The notes under the pieces: model-generated
Seen by the model: the letters and a program-made list of their open reading frames with translations, nothing else
The model's database searches: none
What the model was told of the DNA's origin: nothing
Translations under genes and position numbers: made by a program
Part shown: positions 1 through 8,594 of the stretch, piece by piece
Layout: every line of letters begins with the position of its first letter
Numbering within the stretch: the first letter of the stretch is position 1
Assembly (NCBI RefSeq): GCF_051967035.1
Contig: NZ_JBQCKK010000002.1
Span: 124,001 to 188,000 of the forward strand
DNA length: 64,000 nucleotides
Direction of reading: 5' to 3'
DNA from: Brevibacillus sp051967035
Lineage (GTDB): Bacteria; Bacillota; Bacilli; Brevibacillales; Brevibacillaceae

Positions 1-1178
1 TTGCTTTTCTCCTGCCGATTTTGGAGAAAGTCGATCCCGAGACAAACGACGTTCAGGCGCTGATCCTCACGCCTACGCGGGAGCTTGCGCTGCAGATTAC
101 GGCAGAGGTGCAAAAGCTGACGGCGGCCGTGGACGAGGTGCATGTGCTTGCCGTATATGGCGGACAAGACGTCGATCGGCAACTGCGCAAGCTGGCGGGC
201 AAAAAACAGATTGTGATCGCTACCCCCGGCAGGTTGCTGGACCATTTAAGAAGAGGCACGATTGATTTGTCGACCATATCCATGCTTGTGCTGGATGAGG
301 CGGACCAGATGCTGCACATGGGCTTTTTGCCCGAGGTGGAGGACATTCTCGCGCAGACGCCTGCTGATCGGCAGACCATGCTGTTTTCCGCGACGATGAC
401 GCCACAGGTGCGTGCGCTGGCCAAGCGGTTCATGCAAAACCCGGAGGAGATTCACGTGCCAGGCAAGCGGATCACGCTGGAGAATATCCGGCAGATCGTC
501 GTGGAGACAACGGACCGGGCGAAGCAGTCTGCCTTGCGCAGCTTGCTTGACGAGGAACGCCCGTTTTTGGCGGTGATCTTTTGCCGGACCAAGCGCCGGG
601 CAAGCACGCTGAACGCCGCCCTGCAAGGGAGTGGCTATCTTTCGGACGAGCTGCACGGCGATTTGTCACAGGCGAAGCGCGAGGACGTGATGAAGCGTTT
701 CCGCCAAGCCAGAATCCAGTTTCTCGTCGCAACGGACGTGGCAGCTCGCGGACTTGACGTCGAGGGAGTCACACACGTATTCAACTACGATATCCCGGAG
801 GACGTAGACAGCTATATTCACCGCATCGGCAGAACGGGCCGGGCCAAGGAGAAGGGCGTCGCCTACACATTGGTGGCGGCAAAGGATCGGGCCCGGCTCG
901 CCGAGATTGAAAAAGGGATCGCCATGAATGTGGAGCGGCGTGCGAGTGAGCGGACGGCGGACTTCGGGGGGCACGAGGAGCGCAAGCAGGACAGGAAGAA
1001 GCATAAAGGTCTGGCAGACCAGCGCAAAGCAGGGCGTGCGAGGAAACAAGGGCAGAACAGCAGCGTACGGGCAGCAGGCGGAAGCGCACGTTTTGACGGC
1101 AAAAAACCGCCAGGCAAACGGCCCGGCCCGGCTCCGGCAAAACGCGGCAGCACCGTTCGAAGGGCCAAGAATCGCTGA
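1..1178 (+). CDS. DEAD-box RNA helicase, 5' end missing
   Basis: ATP-dependent RNA helicase cut by the left edge of the window; the reading frame is open from base 3 and the start and Walker A motif lie outside. Visible superfamily 2 motifs in order are PTRELA (Ia), TPGR (Ib), DEAD near base 294 (II), SAT (III), ATDVAARGLD (V) and HRIGRTGR (VI). Both RecA-like domains are therefore present except the first strand and P-loop. The last ~75 residues form a basic, Gly/Lys/Arg-rich tail, typical of an RNA-binding extension. The gene ends at a strong hairpin terminator. It is a different gene from the complete helicase at 8595. Which paralog (CshB, DeaD/DbpA-like) it is cannot be decided from this fragment. 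Confidence 0.93.
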   Translation, partial: AFLLPILEKVDPETNDVQALILTPTRELALQITAEVQKLTAAVDEVHVLAVYGGQDVDRQLRKLAGKKQIVIATPGRLLDHLRRGTIDLSTISMLVLDEADQMLHMGFLPEVEDILAQTPADRQTMLFSATMTPQVRALAKRFMQNPEEIHVPGKRITLENIRQIVVETTDRAKQSALRSLLDEERPFLAVIFCRTKRRASTLNAALQGSGYLSDELHGDLSQAKREDVMKRFRQARIQFLVATDVAARGLDVEGVTHVFNYDIPEDVDSYIHRIGRTGRAKEKGVAYTLVAAKDRARLAEIEKGIAMNVERRASERTADFGGHEERKQDRKKHKGLADQRKAGRARKQGQNSSVRAAGGSARFDGKKPPGKRPGPAPAKRGSTVRRAKNR

Positions 1179-1200
1179 GGGAAGCAAAGCGGAAAAACAG

Positions 1201-1243
1201 AAAGACCGTTCCGGCTGTGAGACAGGCAGGAACGGTCTTTTTC
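1201..1243. terminator. Bidirectional rho-independent terminator
   Basis: AAGACCGTTCC pairs with GGAACGGTCTT and is followed by a T run on the plus strand. The minus strand also has T-rich sequence past the stem. It can end both the helicase and the leftward aldehyde dehydrogenase/DUF779 transcript. Confidence 0.85.
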
Positions 1244-1249
1244 GTGCAT

Positions 1250-1591
1250 TTAGCTGTCAGGAAAGACGCGCGAACGCGTAAGGAAGCGCACTCCTTCAGG
1301 GCCCTCCAGCGAGAACATGCCGCCGCGGCCCTCGACCACATCAATGATGAGCTGGGTATGCTTCCAATACTCGTACTGGGCTTTCCCCATGTAAAACGGG
1401 CAGCCGCCGATCTCACCCAGGAGTACATCCTGATCGCCGACGAGAAACTCGCCGAGCGGGTAGCACATGGGAGAGCTGCCGTCGCAGCAGCCCCCTGACT
1501 GATGAAACATCAAGTCGCCATGCTTGGCGCGCAGCCGTTCGATCAACTGTAGGGCAGCATCGGTAGCGAGCACTTTCTCAGGCTGGCTCAT
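1250..1591 (-). CDS. DUF779 family protein, partner of aldehyde dehydrogenase
   Basis: Protein of 113 residues matching the DUF779 family. These small proteins are encoded next to acetaldehyde/aldehyde dehydrogenases of the AcoD/ExaC type and have no established biochemical role. A Cys-rich HQSGGCCDGSSPMC stretch at about residues 30-43 and a second Cys in the GGCPFYMG motif suggest metal or redox binding, but that is inference. The start codon lies 3 bases past the dehydrogenase stop and has no clear ribosome binding site of its own, so it is probably translationally coupled. The bidirectional terminator at 1201-1243 ends this two-gene unit. Confidence 0.85.
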   Translation of the reverse strand: MSQPEKVLATDAALQLIERLRAKHGDLMFHQSGGCCDGSSPMCYPLGEFLVGDQDVLLGEIGGCPFYMGKAQYEYWKHTQLIIDVVEGRGGMFSLEGPEGVRFLTRSRVFPDS

Positions 1592-1594
1592 CGG

Positions 1595-3115
1595 TCAAAA
1601 GAAACCCAGAGCCTGGTCGCTGTAGCTGACCAGCAGATTTTTGGTTTGCTGATAGTGAGAGAGCATCATTTTGTGCGTTTCGCGACCGATACCGGACATT
1701 TTGTATCCGCCGAACGCAGCGTGCGCAGGGTACGCGTGGTAGCAGTTGGTCCATACGCGCCCAGCCTGGATTTCGCGGCCCATGCGGTAGGCGGTGTTCA
1801 TGTCGCGCGTCCATACGCCGGAGCCGAGTCCGTACAAGGTGTCGTTGGCGATGGAGAGAGCTTCTTCCGTGTCTTTGAAGGTGGTCACGGAGACTACCGG
1901 ACCAAAAATTTCTTCCTGGAAGATGCGCATTTTGTTGTGGCCCTTGAACACGGTCGGCTGGATGTAATAGCCGCCCGCCAAATCCCCCTCAAGCTGTGCG
2001 CGTCCTCCGCCAATCAGGCAATCTGCGCCTTCCTGCTTGCCGATATCGAGGTAGGAGAGAATTTTTTCGACTTGTTCCAGGGAAGCCTGGGCGCCGATCA
2101 TCGTTTCCGTATCGAGCGGGTTGCCCTGCTTGATGCTGGCGACGCGCTTCAGGGCGCGCTCCATGAATGGGTCGTAAATGCTTTCGTGAATGAGGGCGCG
2201 GGACGGGCACGTGCAAACCTCGCCCTGGTTGAGCGCAAACAGCACGAAGCCTTCGATGGCTTTGTTGAAGAACGCGTCGTCCTTTGCACACACATCCGGG
2301 AAGAAGATGTTCGGAGATTTTCCGCCCAGCTCCAGCGTCACCGGGATAATATTTTGCGAAGCGTATTGCATGATGAGACGGCCGGTTGTCGTCTCACCGG
2401 TAAAGGCGATTTTGGCGATGCGGTTGCTGGATGCCAGCGGTTTGCCCGCTTCCAGACCGAAGCCGTTCACGACGTTGACGACGCCTGGAGGAAGCAAGTC
2501 GCCAATCAACTCCATCAGTACCATGATCGAAGCCGGTGTTTGCTCGGCGGGCTTGAGCACGACGCAGTTTCCTGCGGCCAGCGCCGGGGCGAGCTTCCAT
2601 GTCGCCATCAGGAGCGGGAAGTTCCACGGAATAATCTGTCCGACGACTCCGAGCGGCTCGTGGAAATGGTAGGCCACCGTGTCGTTGTCGATTTCCCCCA
2701 GGGAGCCTTCCTGGGCGCGAATGGCGCCAGCAAAGTAACGGAAATGGTCGATGGCGAGCGGAATGTCTGCCGCCAGCGTCTCGCGGATGGGTTTGCCGTT
2801 TTCCCATGTTTCGGCAGTCGCCAACAGCTCCAGGTTGGCTTCCATGCGGTCTGCGATTTTCAGGAGGATGTTGGATCGTTGTGTAACCGAGGTGCGTCCC
2901 CAAGCGACTTTTGCCTCGTGGGCGGCATCCAGTGCAAGCTCGATGTCCTCTGCCGTCGAACGGGCAACCTCGCAAAAGACTTTGCCGTTTACAGGGGAGA
3001 CATTATCAAAATATTCACCCTTCACCGGCGGTACCCAATTGCCCCCGATGTAGTTGTCGTAGCGAGTCTTGAAAGTCACCTTGGATCCGGCTTGGCCGGG
3101 TTGAGCATAGATCAT
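1595..3115 (-). CDS. NAD-dependent aldehyde dehydrogenase (acetaldehyde type)
   Basis: Oxidises an aldehyde, most likely acetaldehyde, to the acid. The 506-residue protein has the ALDH catalytic layout: the ELGGKSPN motif with the general-base Glu, and the nucleophilic Cys in NQGEVCTCPSR. The start at 3115 is chosen over an upstream ATG at 3223 because AGAGGAGG sits directly before it and the family normally begins near this point. A sigma-54 promoter lies ~50 bp upstream, and the divergent gene codes for a sigma-54 activator, so the pair is probably induced by an aldehyde- or acetoin-related signal. The partner gene downstream codes for DUF779. The substrate is assigned from family and context, not proven. 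Confidence 0.93.
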   Translation of the reverse strand: MIYAQPGQAGSKVTFKTRYDNYIGGNWVPPVKGEYFDNVSPVNGKVFCEVARSTAEDIELALDAAHEAKVAWGRTSVTQRSNILLKIADRMEANLELLATAETWENGKPIRETLAADIPLAIDHFRYFAGAIRAQEGSLGEIDNDTVAYHFHEPLGVVGQIIPWNFPLLMATWKLAPALAAGNCVVLKPAEQTPASIMVLMELIGDLLPPGVVNVVNGFGLEAGKPLASSNRIAKIAFTGETTTGRLIMQYASQNIIPVTLELGGKSPNIFFPDVCAKDDAFFNKAIEGFVLFALNQGEVCTCPSRALIHESIYDPFMERALKRVASIKQGNPLDTETMIGAQASLEQVEKILSYLDIGKQEGADCLIGGGRAQLEGDLAGGYYIQPTVFKGHNKMRIFQEEIFGPVVSVTTFKDTEEALSIANDTLYGLGSGVWTRDMNTAYRMGREIQAGRVWTNCYHAYPAHAAFGGYKMSGIGRETHKMMLSHYQQTKNLLVSYSDQALGFF

Positions 3116-3164
3116 GCGAGCGCCTCCTCTATTATCACCTTTTTCTTTACAGCCTTCTCTAAAA

Positions 3165-3179
3165 GCAAATCCCGTACCA
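3165..3179 (-). promoter_or_regulatory. Sigma-54 (-24/-12) promoter for the aldehyde dehydrogenase
   Basis: Read on the minus strand the site is TGGTAC-N5-TTGC, one mismatch from the consensus TGGCAC-N5-TTGC, with GG and GC at the required spacing. It lies 50 bp before the dehydrogenase start. The next gene encodes a sigma-54 activator, which supports the call. Confidence 0.78.
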
Positions 3180-3231
3180 ATCGCCGTAAGCTTGAAATGA
3201 TAACGTTTTCGCAGATGAGGCACACCAAAAA

Positions 3232-3271
3232 TGCTCCAAAATGGAGCAGGAGTTGTTCTGTTTCGGGACAG
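3232..3271. promoter_or_regulatory. Candidate enhancer sites (two inverted repeats)
   Basis: Two palindromes lie 53-106 bp upstream of the -24/-12 promoter. TGCTCC-N5-GGAGCA is at 3232-3248 and CTGT-N6-ACAG at 3258-3271. Position and symmetry fit upstream activator sites for the divergent AcoR-like protein. The binding protein is inferred. Confidence 0.45.
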
Positions 3272-3338
3272 TTTGCCATACTCTTGGGAGTATCTTACAA
3301 ATCTCTGCTTTTTGCGCGAGGCTTCGCGTTCTTATTCA

Positions 3339-3347
3339 TGCTATACT
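3339..3347 (+). promoter_or_regulatory. Extended -10 promoter of the activator gene
   Basis: TGCTATACT is an extended -10 element (TGN-TATACT) about 30 bp before the activator start. No good -35 is visible, as is common for extended -10 promoters. Confidence 0.45.
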
Positions 3348-3377
3348 GAGAGAGAATGATGGTTGAGGGAGGGAAGA

Positions 3378-5156
3378 GTGTTGTCAACGATTGTCCAGCA
3401 ATCTTGGAAGCGCTGCCAGGAATCGAACCTCAAAGCTTGGGAGAAAGCCAATGACCAGATCATTTCCAGCAAACGAATCAAAGAAATCATTCAGGAAAAT
3501 CACCCCCTGATTCAAGAAAGCCTCCCGCTTTTCAACAAGCTTGCTCCTTTTTTGCTGTCGACCGAGCATATCGCTTTGCTGTCGGATCGGGATGGCAATA
3601 TCATTCACACCGTCGGGGACCCTGTGTTTGCCAATCAGGCGCAAAAGGTGCAGCTGCAAATCGGGGCGAACTGGACGGAGGATTACAAAGGAACCAACGC
3701 GATAGGAACGGCGCTGATCGCGCAGCAGCCGATTTCCGTGCAGGGAGACCAGCATTACTTTTTGGAGAACCGCTTTCTATCCTGCTCGGCGGCGCCGATA
3801 TTTTCACCGACGGGCGAGCTGCTTGGCGTCATCGACATCAGCACGCGCAAGGAATACATGCACCCGTTTGCCTTGACGATTGCCTGCATGATTGCGGAAG
3901 CCTTGCAAAATCGCTTCCTGTACGCCAACGCCGAGCGGGTCATTGCCTTGCCTGAAAGCCCGGAGAAAGCTAGCAGCCAGAAAAAAGTGCCGCTCGTAGC
4001 GCTCGACAGGGATGAGCGCATCGTGGGCCTGAACGAATGGGCCAAACAGCGGCTGGGCCAAGACGCTTTGGGAACGCGGCTGTCTCCGGAAGAGGAGCGC
4101 GCCGGGCGAGACGTGCAGGATAACCGCCAGCGTTTCTGGGCTGCCCAAGCCGTGGCGGACGCTGCTCCCGGAGCTTCCGCGCCTGCCCCAAGCCAGAAGC
4201 CGAAGCCTGCCCTCAAGCCGTTTCCCCGCCTTGCCGGGTCGTGCCCGCTTTTTTTGCAGGCGAAAATGCTCGGACAGAAGGCGGCGCAGGTTGATTTTCC
4301 CGTGCTGATTCTCGGCGAAAGCGGCACCGGGAAGGAACTGTTCGCGCAGATGATTCATGAGACAGGGCCGCGAGCACAGGAGCCTTTTATCGCCGTGAAC
4401 TGCAGTGCCATTTCTGAAAATTTGATCGAAAGCGAATTGTTTGGATACGAAGGCGGCGCGTTTACCGGCGCCAACCGCGAGGGAAGAATCGGCAAGTTTG
4501 AAGCGGCGAAGAAAGGGACGATCTTTTTGGACGAGATCGGGGACATGTCTTTGCGCGCCCAGGCCGCTTTGCTTCGCGTGCTGCAGGAAAAGGTCGTCAC
4601 GCCCGTAGGCAGCAACCAGTCGCGGCCGATTCATGCGCGGATCATCGCTGCCACGCACCGCCATTTGCCGGAGGAAATCAGGGCGGGGCGTTTTCGCGCG
4701 GATTTGTACTATCGGCTCAAAGGGGTCTCCATCCACCTGCCGCCGCTGCGGAAGCGAAGCGACATCATCCAGTTGGCCGAGCATTTGATGCAACAAATTG
4801 CCATGGGACAGCCGTACGTCTTGCTCCCGGAGGCAAAAGCAAAGCTCGCCACCTACTCCTGGCCGGGCAACGTTCGCGAGCTGCAAGGCGTGCTGGTGCA
4901 GGCTGCCTTTTTGTCCGACGGCGAAGAGATTGGACCGGAGCACATTCAGCTTGAGGGACTGACAGAAGAGACAAAGCCTGTCCATGCGGTTCCCTCCTTG
5001 CGGGAAACCGAGCTAGTGGCGATCAGGCGAGCGCTGGATTCGAGCGGAGGCAATGTGAGCCGGGCGGCCAGGCTGCTGCAAATCGGGCGAAACACGTTGT
5101 ACCGGAAAATGGCGGAATACAAGCTGACAGCGTCCGTCGGCCAGGAGGAGCCATGA
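3378..5156 (+). CDS. Sigma-54 dependent transcriptional activator, AcoR-like
   Basis: Enhancer-binding protein of ~593 residues. The N-terminal ~60-200 region is GAF-like and should sense a small molecule. The AAA+ core follows, with Walker A GESGTGKE near residue 312, the sigma-54 contacting GAFTGA loop near 360, and Walker B FLDEIGDM. A Fis-type helix-turn-helix (SGGNVSRAARLLQIGRNTLYRKM) closes the protein. The start is GTG 3378 or TTG 3381, placed after GAGGGAGGG; no in-frame ATG is available. It is divergent from the aldehyde dehydrogenase, whose promoter is of the sigma-54 class, so that operon is the likely target. The inducer is unknown. Confidence 0.92.
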   Translation: MLSTIVQQSWKRCQESNLKAWEKANDQIISSKRIKEIIQENHPLIQESLPLFNKLAPFLLSTEHIALLSDRDGNIIHTVGDPVFANQAQKVQLQIGANWTEDYKGTNAIGTALIAQQPISVQGDQHYFLENRFLSCSAAPIFSPTGELLGVIDISTRKEYMHPFALTIACMIAEALQNRFLYANAERVIALPESPEKASSQKKVPLVALDRDERIVGLNEWAKQRLGQDALGTRLSPEEERAGRDVQDNRQRFWAAQAVADAAPGASAPAPSQKPKPALKPFPRLAGSCPLFLQAKMLGQKAAQVDFPVLILGESGTGKELFAQMIHETGPRAQEPFIAVNCSAISENLIESELFGYEGGAFTGANREGRIGKFEAAKKGTIFLDEIGDMSLRAQAALLRVLQEKVVTPVGSNQSRPIHARIIAATHRHLPEEIRAGRFRADLYYRLKGVSIHLPPLRKRSDIIQLAEHLMQQIAMGQPYVLLPEAKAKLATYSWPGNVRELQGVLVQAAFLSDGEEIGPEHIQLEGLTEETKPVHAVPSLRETELVAIRRALDSSGGNVSRAARLLQIGRNTLYRKMAEYKLTASVGQEEP

Positions 5157-5223
5157 TGGCCCTGTACAGGCCAATCAGCTTGCTTCTCGTCTATCTGAGC
5201 AAGTAGCGAAGGAGAGAGTATGC

Positions 5224-6606
5224 GTGGACTATCGACAACAGTTAGTACGTCTGCTGGGAGAAGACAGGGTAACGACCAACCCGACGGTACTGGAGCAGCA
5301 CAGCCATGACGAATCGTATCACACGCCGCATCTGCCGGACGTAGTGGTGTTTCCGCAGACGGCAGCAGAGGTCAGCGCCATCCTGAAGCTGGCCAATGAA
5401 AAGCGGATTGCGGTGACGCCGTTTGGACTGGGCACCAGCCTGGAAGGGCACGCCATTCCGTACGCCGGTGGCATCAGCATGGACTTTTCGCTGATGAACC
5501 GGGTGCTGGAAGTCCGGCCGCAAGATTTCCTCGTGCGTGTGCAGCCAGGCGTGACGCGCACCCAGCTCAATCGCGAGCTGAAAAAGCACGGCCTGTTTTT
5601 TTCCGTGGACCCTGGGGCAGACGCGACGCTGGGCGGCATGGCGGCCACCAATGCGAGCGGAACGACCTCGGTACGCTACGGAGTGATGCGCGATCAGGTG
5701 CGCGATTTGGAAGTAGTGCTGGCGGATGGCCGCATCATTCATACGGGCAGCATGACAGCCAAATCTTCGTCCGGGTATCACCTGACGGGAATGTTCGTCG
5801 GTTCGGAAGGGACATTGGGCGTGTTCACCGAGCTGACGCTGCGCGTGTACGGGATTCCGGAGGTGACGATGGCAGCGCGGGCCAGCTTCCCGACCGTTCA
5901 GGACGCGGTCGATACCGTCGTCGATATTCTCGGGGCCGGGATTCAGGTGGCGCGCATCGAGCTGGTTGACGAGCGCTCCATTCGCCAGGTGAATTTGTAC
6001 AAAGAGACGAACTACCCGGAAAACCCGACGCTGTTTATCGAGTTTCACGGCAGCGAGCAGAGCCTGGCGCACGACATCGGGTTTGCCCAGACGATCGCGG
6101 CCGAACATGGCTGCACGCAGTTTTTGTTCGAGACCGATTCCAAGGCGCGGGCGGCGCTCTGGGATGCCCGTCACAATCTGGCGTACGCCTTCCTGCATAA
6201 ATCGCCGGGAAAAAAGATGATGGTGACGGATGTATGCGTGCCGTTTTCCGAACTGGCCAAAGCCGTGGTCGACGCCAGACAAGCCATTGACCGCTCGGGT
6301 CTGGACGGAGCTGTGCTGGGGCACGTCGGTGACGGAAACTACCATGCCATTGTCATGATCGACGTGCATGATCCCGAGGAAATGGCACGCGCCGAGGCGC
6401 TGAATGCGCATCTGGTAGACTACGCGCTTGCAAGAGGCGGGACGTGCACCGGAGAGCACGGCGTAGGAGTCGGCAAGGTCAAATACCAGCGCAAGGAGCA
6501 CGGAGCGGCGCTGGACGTGATGAAGGCGATGAAGCACGTCCTCGATCCGAACGGCATTCTCAACCCGGGAAAAATCTTCGAAGAGGAATCGCCGCCTGCA
6601 TTCTGA
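5224..6606 (+). CDS. FAD-linked oxidase, GlcD / D-lactate dehydrogenase type
   Basis: Flavoenzyme of 460 residues that oxidises a 2-hydroxy acid such as D-lactate or glycolate. The N-terminal PCMH-type FAD domain carries PFGLGTSLEGH and the GADATLGGMAATNASG segment. The C-terminal oxidase domain has the GHVGDGNYH and GTCTGEHGVG motifs typical of GlcD/Dld proteins. The start is GTG 5224, preceded by AAGGAGAG; the nearby ATG at 5220 is out of frame. It lies 67 bp after the activator gene in the same direction and may be read from it. No iron-sulfur partner (GlcF-like) follows, so the electron acceptor is unclear. Substrate not determined. Confidence 0.88.
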   Translation: MDYRQQLVRLLGEDRVTTNPTVLEQHSHDESYHTPHLPDVVVFPQTAAEVSAILKLANEKRIAVTPFGLGTSLEGHAIPYAGGISMDFSLMNRVLEVRPQDFLVRVQPGVTRTQLNRELKKHGLFFSVDPGADATLGGMAATNASGTTSVRYGVMRDQVRDLEVVLADGRIIHTGSMTAKSSSGYHLTGMFVGSEGTLGVFTELTLRVYGIPEVTMAARASFPTVQDAVDTVVDILGAGIQVARIELVDERSIRQVNLYKETNYPENPTLFIEFHGSEQSLAHDIGFAQTIAAEHGCTQFLFETDSKARAALWDARHNLAYAFLHKSPGKKMMVTDVCVPFSELAKAVVDARQAIDRSGLDGAVLGHVGDGNYHAIVMIDVHDPEEMARAEALNAHLVDYALARGGTCTGEHGVGVGKVKYQRKEHGAALDVMKAMKHVLDPNGILNPGKIFEEESPPAF

Positions 6607-6629
6607 GTCAGAATGCAGGATTTTCTTTT
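6595..6629 (+). terminator. Rho-independent terminator of the FAD-linked oxidase
   Basis: A perfect 12-bp stem (CCTGCATTCTGA pairing across one base) is followed by ATTTTCTTTT. The stop codon of the oxidase gene lies inside the stem. Confidence 0.85.
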
Positions 6630-6723
6630 CCCTGAAAAGTGACCCGGGGCATAGGAGAACAGGCTGCCATGTGGAATGTACATGATTGGTACATAAAATA
6701 GTTCGCGAGGCAGGGAGGCGGGT

Positions 6724-8352
6724 ATGAAGTCGATTGTTGAGATTGCCAAGGCAGCAGGTATCCATGAGCAGGATATCGAGCTTTACGGAAAGTATAAGGC
6801 AAAAATATCGGATCAATTGTGGGATCAAATAAAAGACCGACCTGACGGCAAGCTGATTCTCGTTACCGCGATGAATCCCAATCCGGCGGGAGCAGGCAAG
6901 ACACTGACCTCGATTGGATTGTCGCAGTCGCTTCATCTGCTTGGAAAAAAGGCGATCGCAGCGCTCCGGGAGCCGTCTCTGGGCCCGTGCATGGGGATAA
7001 AAGGGGGAGCTACCGGGAGCGGCAAGGCGCACCTCTTCCCTGCGGATGAAATCAATCTGCATTTTACTGGTGACATTCATGCGGTGACCGCCGCGCACAA
7101 CTTGCTTGCGGCGATGATCGACAACCATCTGTTCCACGGCAATCCGCGGGGCATCCATCCGAAAAAAATCGTCTGGAAACGGGCGATGGACATGAACGAC
7201 CGCGCGCTCCGAAACATTGTGGTCGGGCTGGGAGACGGCAATGGCACGACGCGGGAGGACGGGTTTATGATTACGACTGCATCGGAGATCATGGCGATTT
7301 TGTGCCTGAGCGAGAATCTCGCCGATTTGCGCGAGCGGCTGAATCACATCATCATCGGCTATGACATGGAAGACAAACCGGTGCGGGCGGAAGAAATCAA
7401 TGCGGTCGAGGCGATGTGCGTATTGCTCAAGGATGCGATCAAGCCAAACCTCGTGCAAACGATCGAAGGCACGCCCGCCATCGTTCACGGCGGTCCGTTT
7501 GCGAATATCGCGCACGGATGCAGCAGCGTGATCGGGACGAAGACGGCCTTGAAGCTGGCGGATTACGTCGTGACGGAAGCGGGCTTCGGTGCGGACCTGG
7601 GAGCGGAGAAATTTTTCCACATCACGTGCAGAAAAGCCGGGCTGACTCCTGCGGCTGCAGTCGTGGTCATTACCGTGCGCTCCTTGAAGTACAATGCCGG
7701 GGTCAAGGTGCCGGATCTGGCCGTGGAAAACCTTGCCGCCCTGGAAAAAGGCTTCGCCAATGTGCGCCGCCATCTGGAAAACTTGCAGAAGTTCGGCGTG
7801 CCTGCCGTTGTGGCGATCAATCATTTTGCCACCGATACGCAGGCGGAGATCGAGGCTGTCCTGGCGCTATGCCAAAAGGCAGGTGTCGAAGCGGCGGTGT
7901 CCAAGGCGTGGGCAGAGGGCGGAGAAGGCGCGATCGAGCTGGCGGAAAAAGTGATGCGTGCGGCAGAGCGCCCTTCGTCCTTCCGCTTCCTGTACGAAGA
8001 TGAGTGCCCTGTGAAGGAAAAGATCGAGACCGTCGTCAAAGAAATCTATCGCGGCTCGGGCGTAGCCTTTTCTTCGCTGGCGACAAAAACGATCCGGAAG
8101 ATAGAGGAAATGGGGCTGTCCCATTTGCCTGTGTGCATGGCGAAGACGCCGTACTCCTTTACAGATCGGGCCGATCAGCTGGGCGCCCCGGTCGGTTTTA
8201 CCATTCAGGTGAGCGAGGTGCGCATTTCGGCGGGAGCAGGCTTCATCGTCGCCTTGACCGGAAGCGTGGTGACGATGCCGGGACTTCCGAAGAAACCGGC
8301 GGCGGAATCGCTGTATGTGGATGAGTGCGGGCATGTGGAAGGGCTTGGCTAG
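6724..8352 (+). CDS. fhs: Formate-tetrahydrofolate ligase
   Basis: Joins formate to tetrahydrofolate with ATP, giving 10-formyl-THF for purine synthesis and one-carbon metabolism. The 542-residue protein is slightly shorter than the usual ~556. The family's P-loop variant is seen as NPNPAGAGKTLTSIG near residue 58, and a glycine-rich GIKGGATGSGKAH segment follows near 97. The C-terminal EVRISAGAGFIVALTGSVVTMPGLPK block is highly characteristic. The ATG has a GGGAGG site upstream. The gene stands alone between two terminators. No formate dehydrogenase or formyl-THF deformylase lies nearby, so the formate source is not shown by context. Confidence 0.95.
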   Translation: MKSIVEIAKAAGIHEQDIELYGKYKAKISDQLWDQIKDRPDGKLILVTAMNPNPAGAGKTLTSIGLSQSLHLLGKKAIAALREPSLGPCMGIKGGATGSGKAHLFPADEINLHFTGDIHAVTAAHNLLAAMIDNHLFHGNPRGIHPKKIVWKRAMDMNDRALRNIVVGLGDGNGTTREDGFMITTASEIMAILCLSENLADLRERLNHIIIGYDMEDKPVRAEEINAVEAMCVLLKDAIKPNLVQTIEGTPAIVHGGPFANIAHGCSSVIGTKTALKLADYVVTEAGFGADLGAEKFFHITCRKAGLTPAAAVVVITVRSLKYNAGVKVPDLAVENLAALEKGFANVRRHLENLQKFGVPAVVAINHFATDTQAEIEAVLALCQKAGVEAAVSKAWAEGGEGAIELAEKVMRAAERPSSFRFLYEDECPVKEKIETVVKEIYRGSGVAFSSLATKTIRKIEEMGLSHLPVCMAKTPYSFTDRADQLGAPVGFTIQVSEVRISAGAGFIVALTGSVVTMPGLPKKPAAESLYVDECGHVEGLG

Positions 8353-8507
8353 CTGCTACTGTTTTTGCAGGTCACAAAGGTATGTTTCTGCGCCAATCTG
8401 TGGAAACTAGAGGAAAATGGGCACAAATGCCGTTTGCATTTTTACAAGATGCATGGTACGATTACGATCATGTTCTTTGTAGGGTGCTTATGTACAATCG
8501 GAGATAG

Positions 8508-8546
8508 AAGGGCATGTTCCGGCTGTAAGGAATCGTGCCCTTTTTT
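8508..8546 (+). terminator. Rho-independent terminator after fhs
   Basis: AAGGGCATGTTCC and GGAATCGTGCCCTT form an interrupted stem followed by TTTTTT. The rest of the 8353-8594 gap holds no supportable gene. Confidence 0.7.
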
Positions 8547-8594
8547 CATGAGAATTTTATAGAAGAAGGTAAAGGTAAAGGAGACTGACGTTCA

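Noticed and set aside
1646..3349. Long plus-strand frame opposite the aldehyde dehydrogenase
   Set aside because: It is antisense to a well-supported gene with catalytic motifs, a ribosome site and a promoter.
5242..7824. Open frame of 860 codons on the minus strand
   Set aside because: It lies fully antisense to the FAD-linked oxidase and fhs genes, both unmistakable, and has no recognisable domain or ribosome site. It comes from codon bias.
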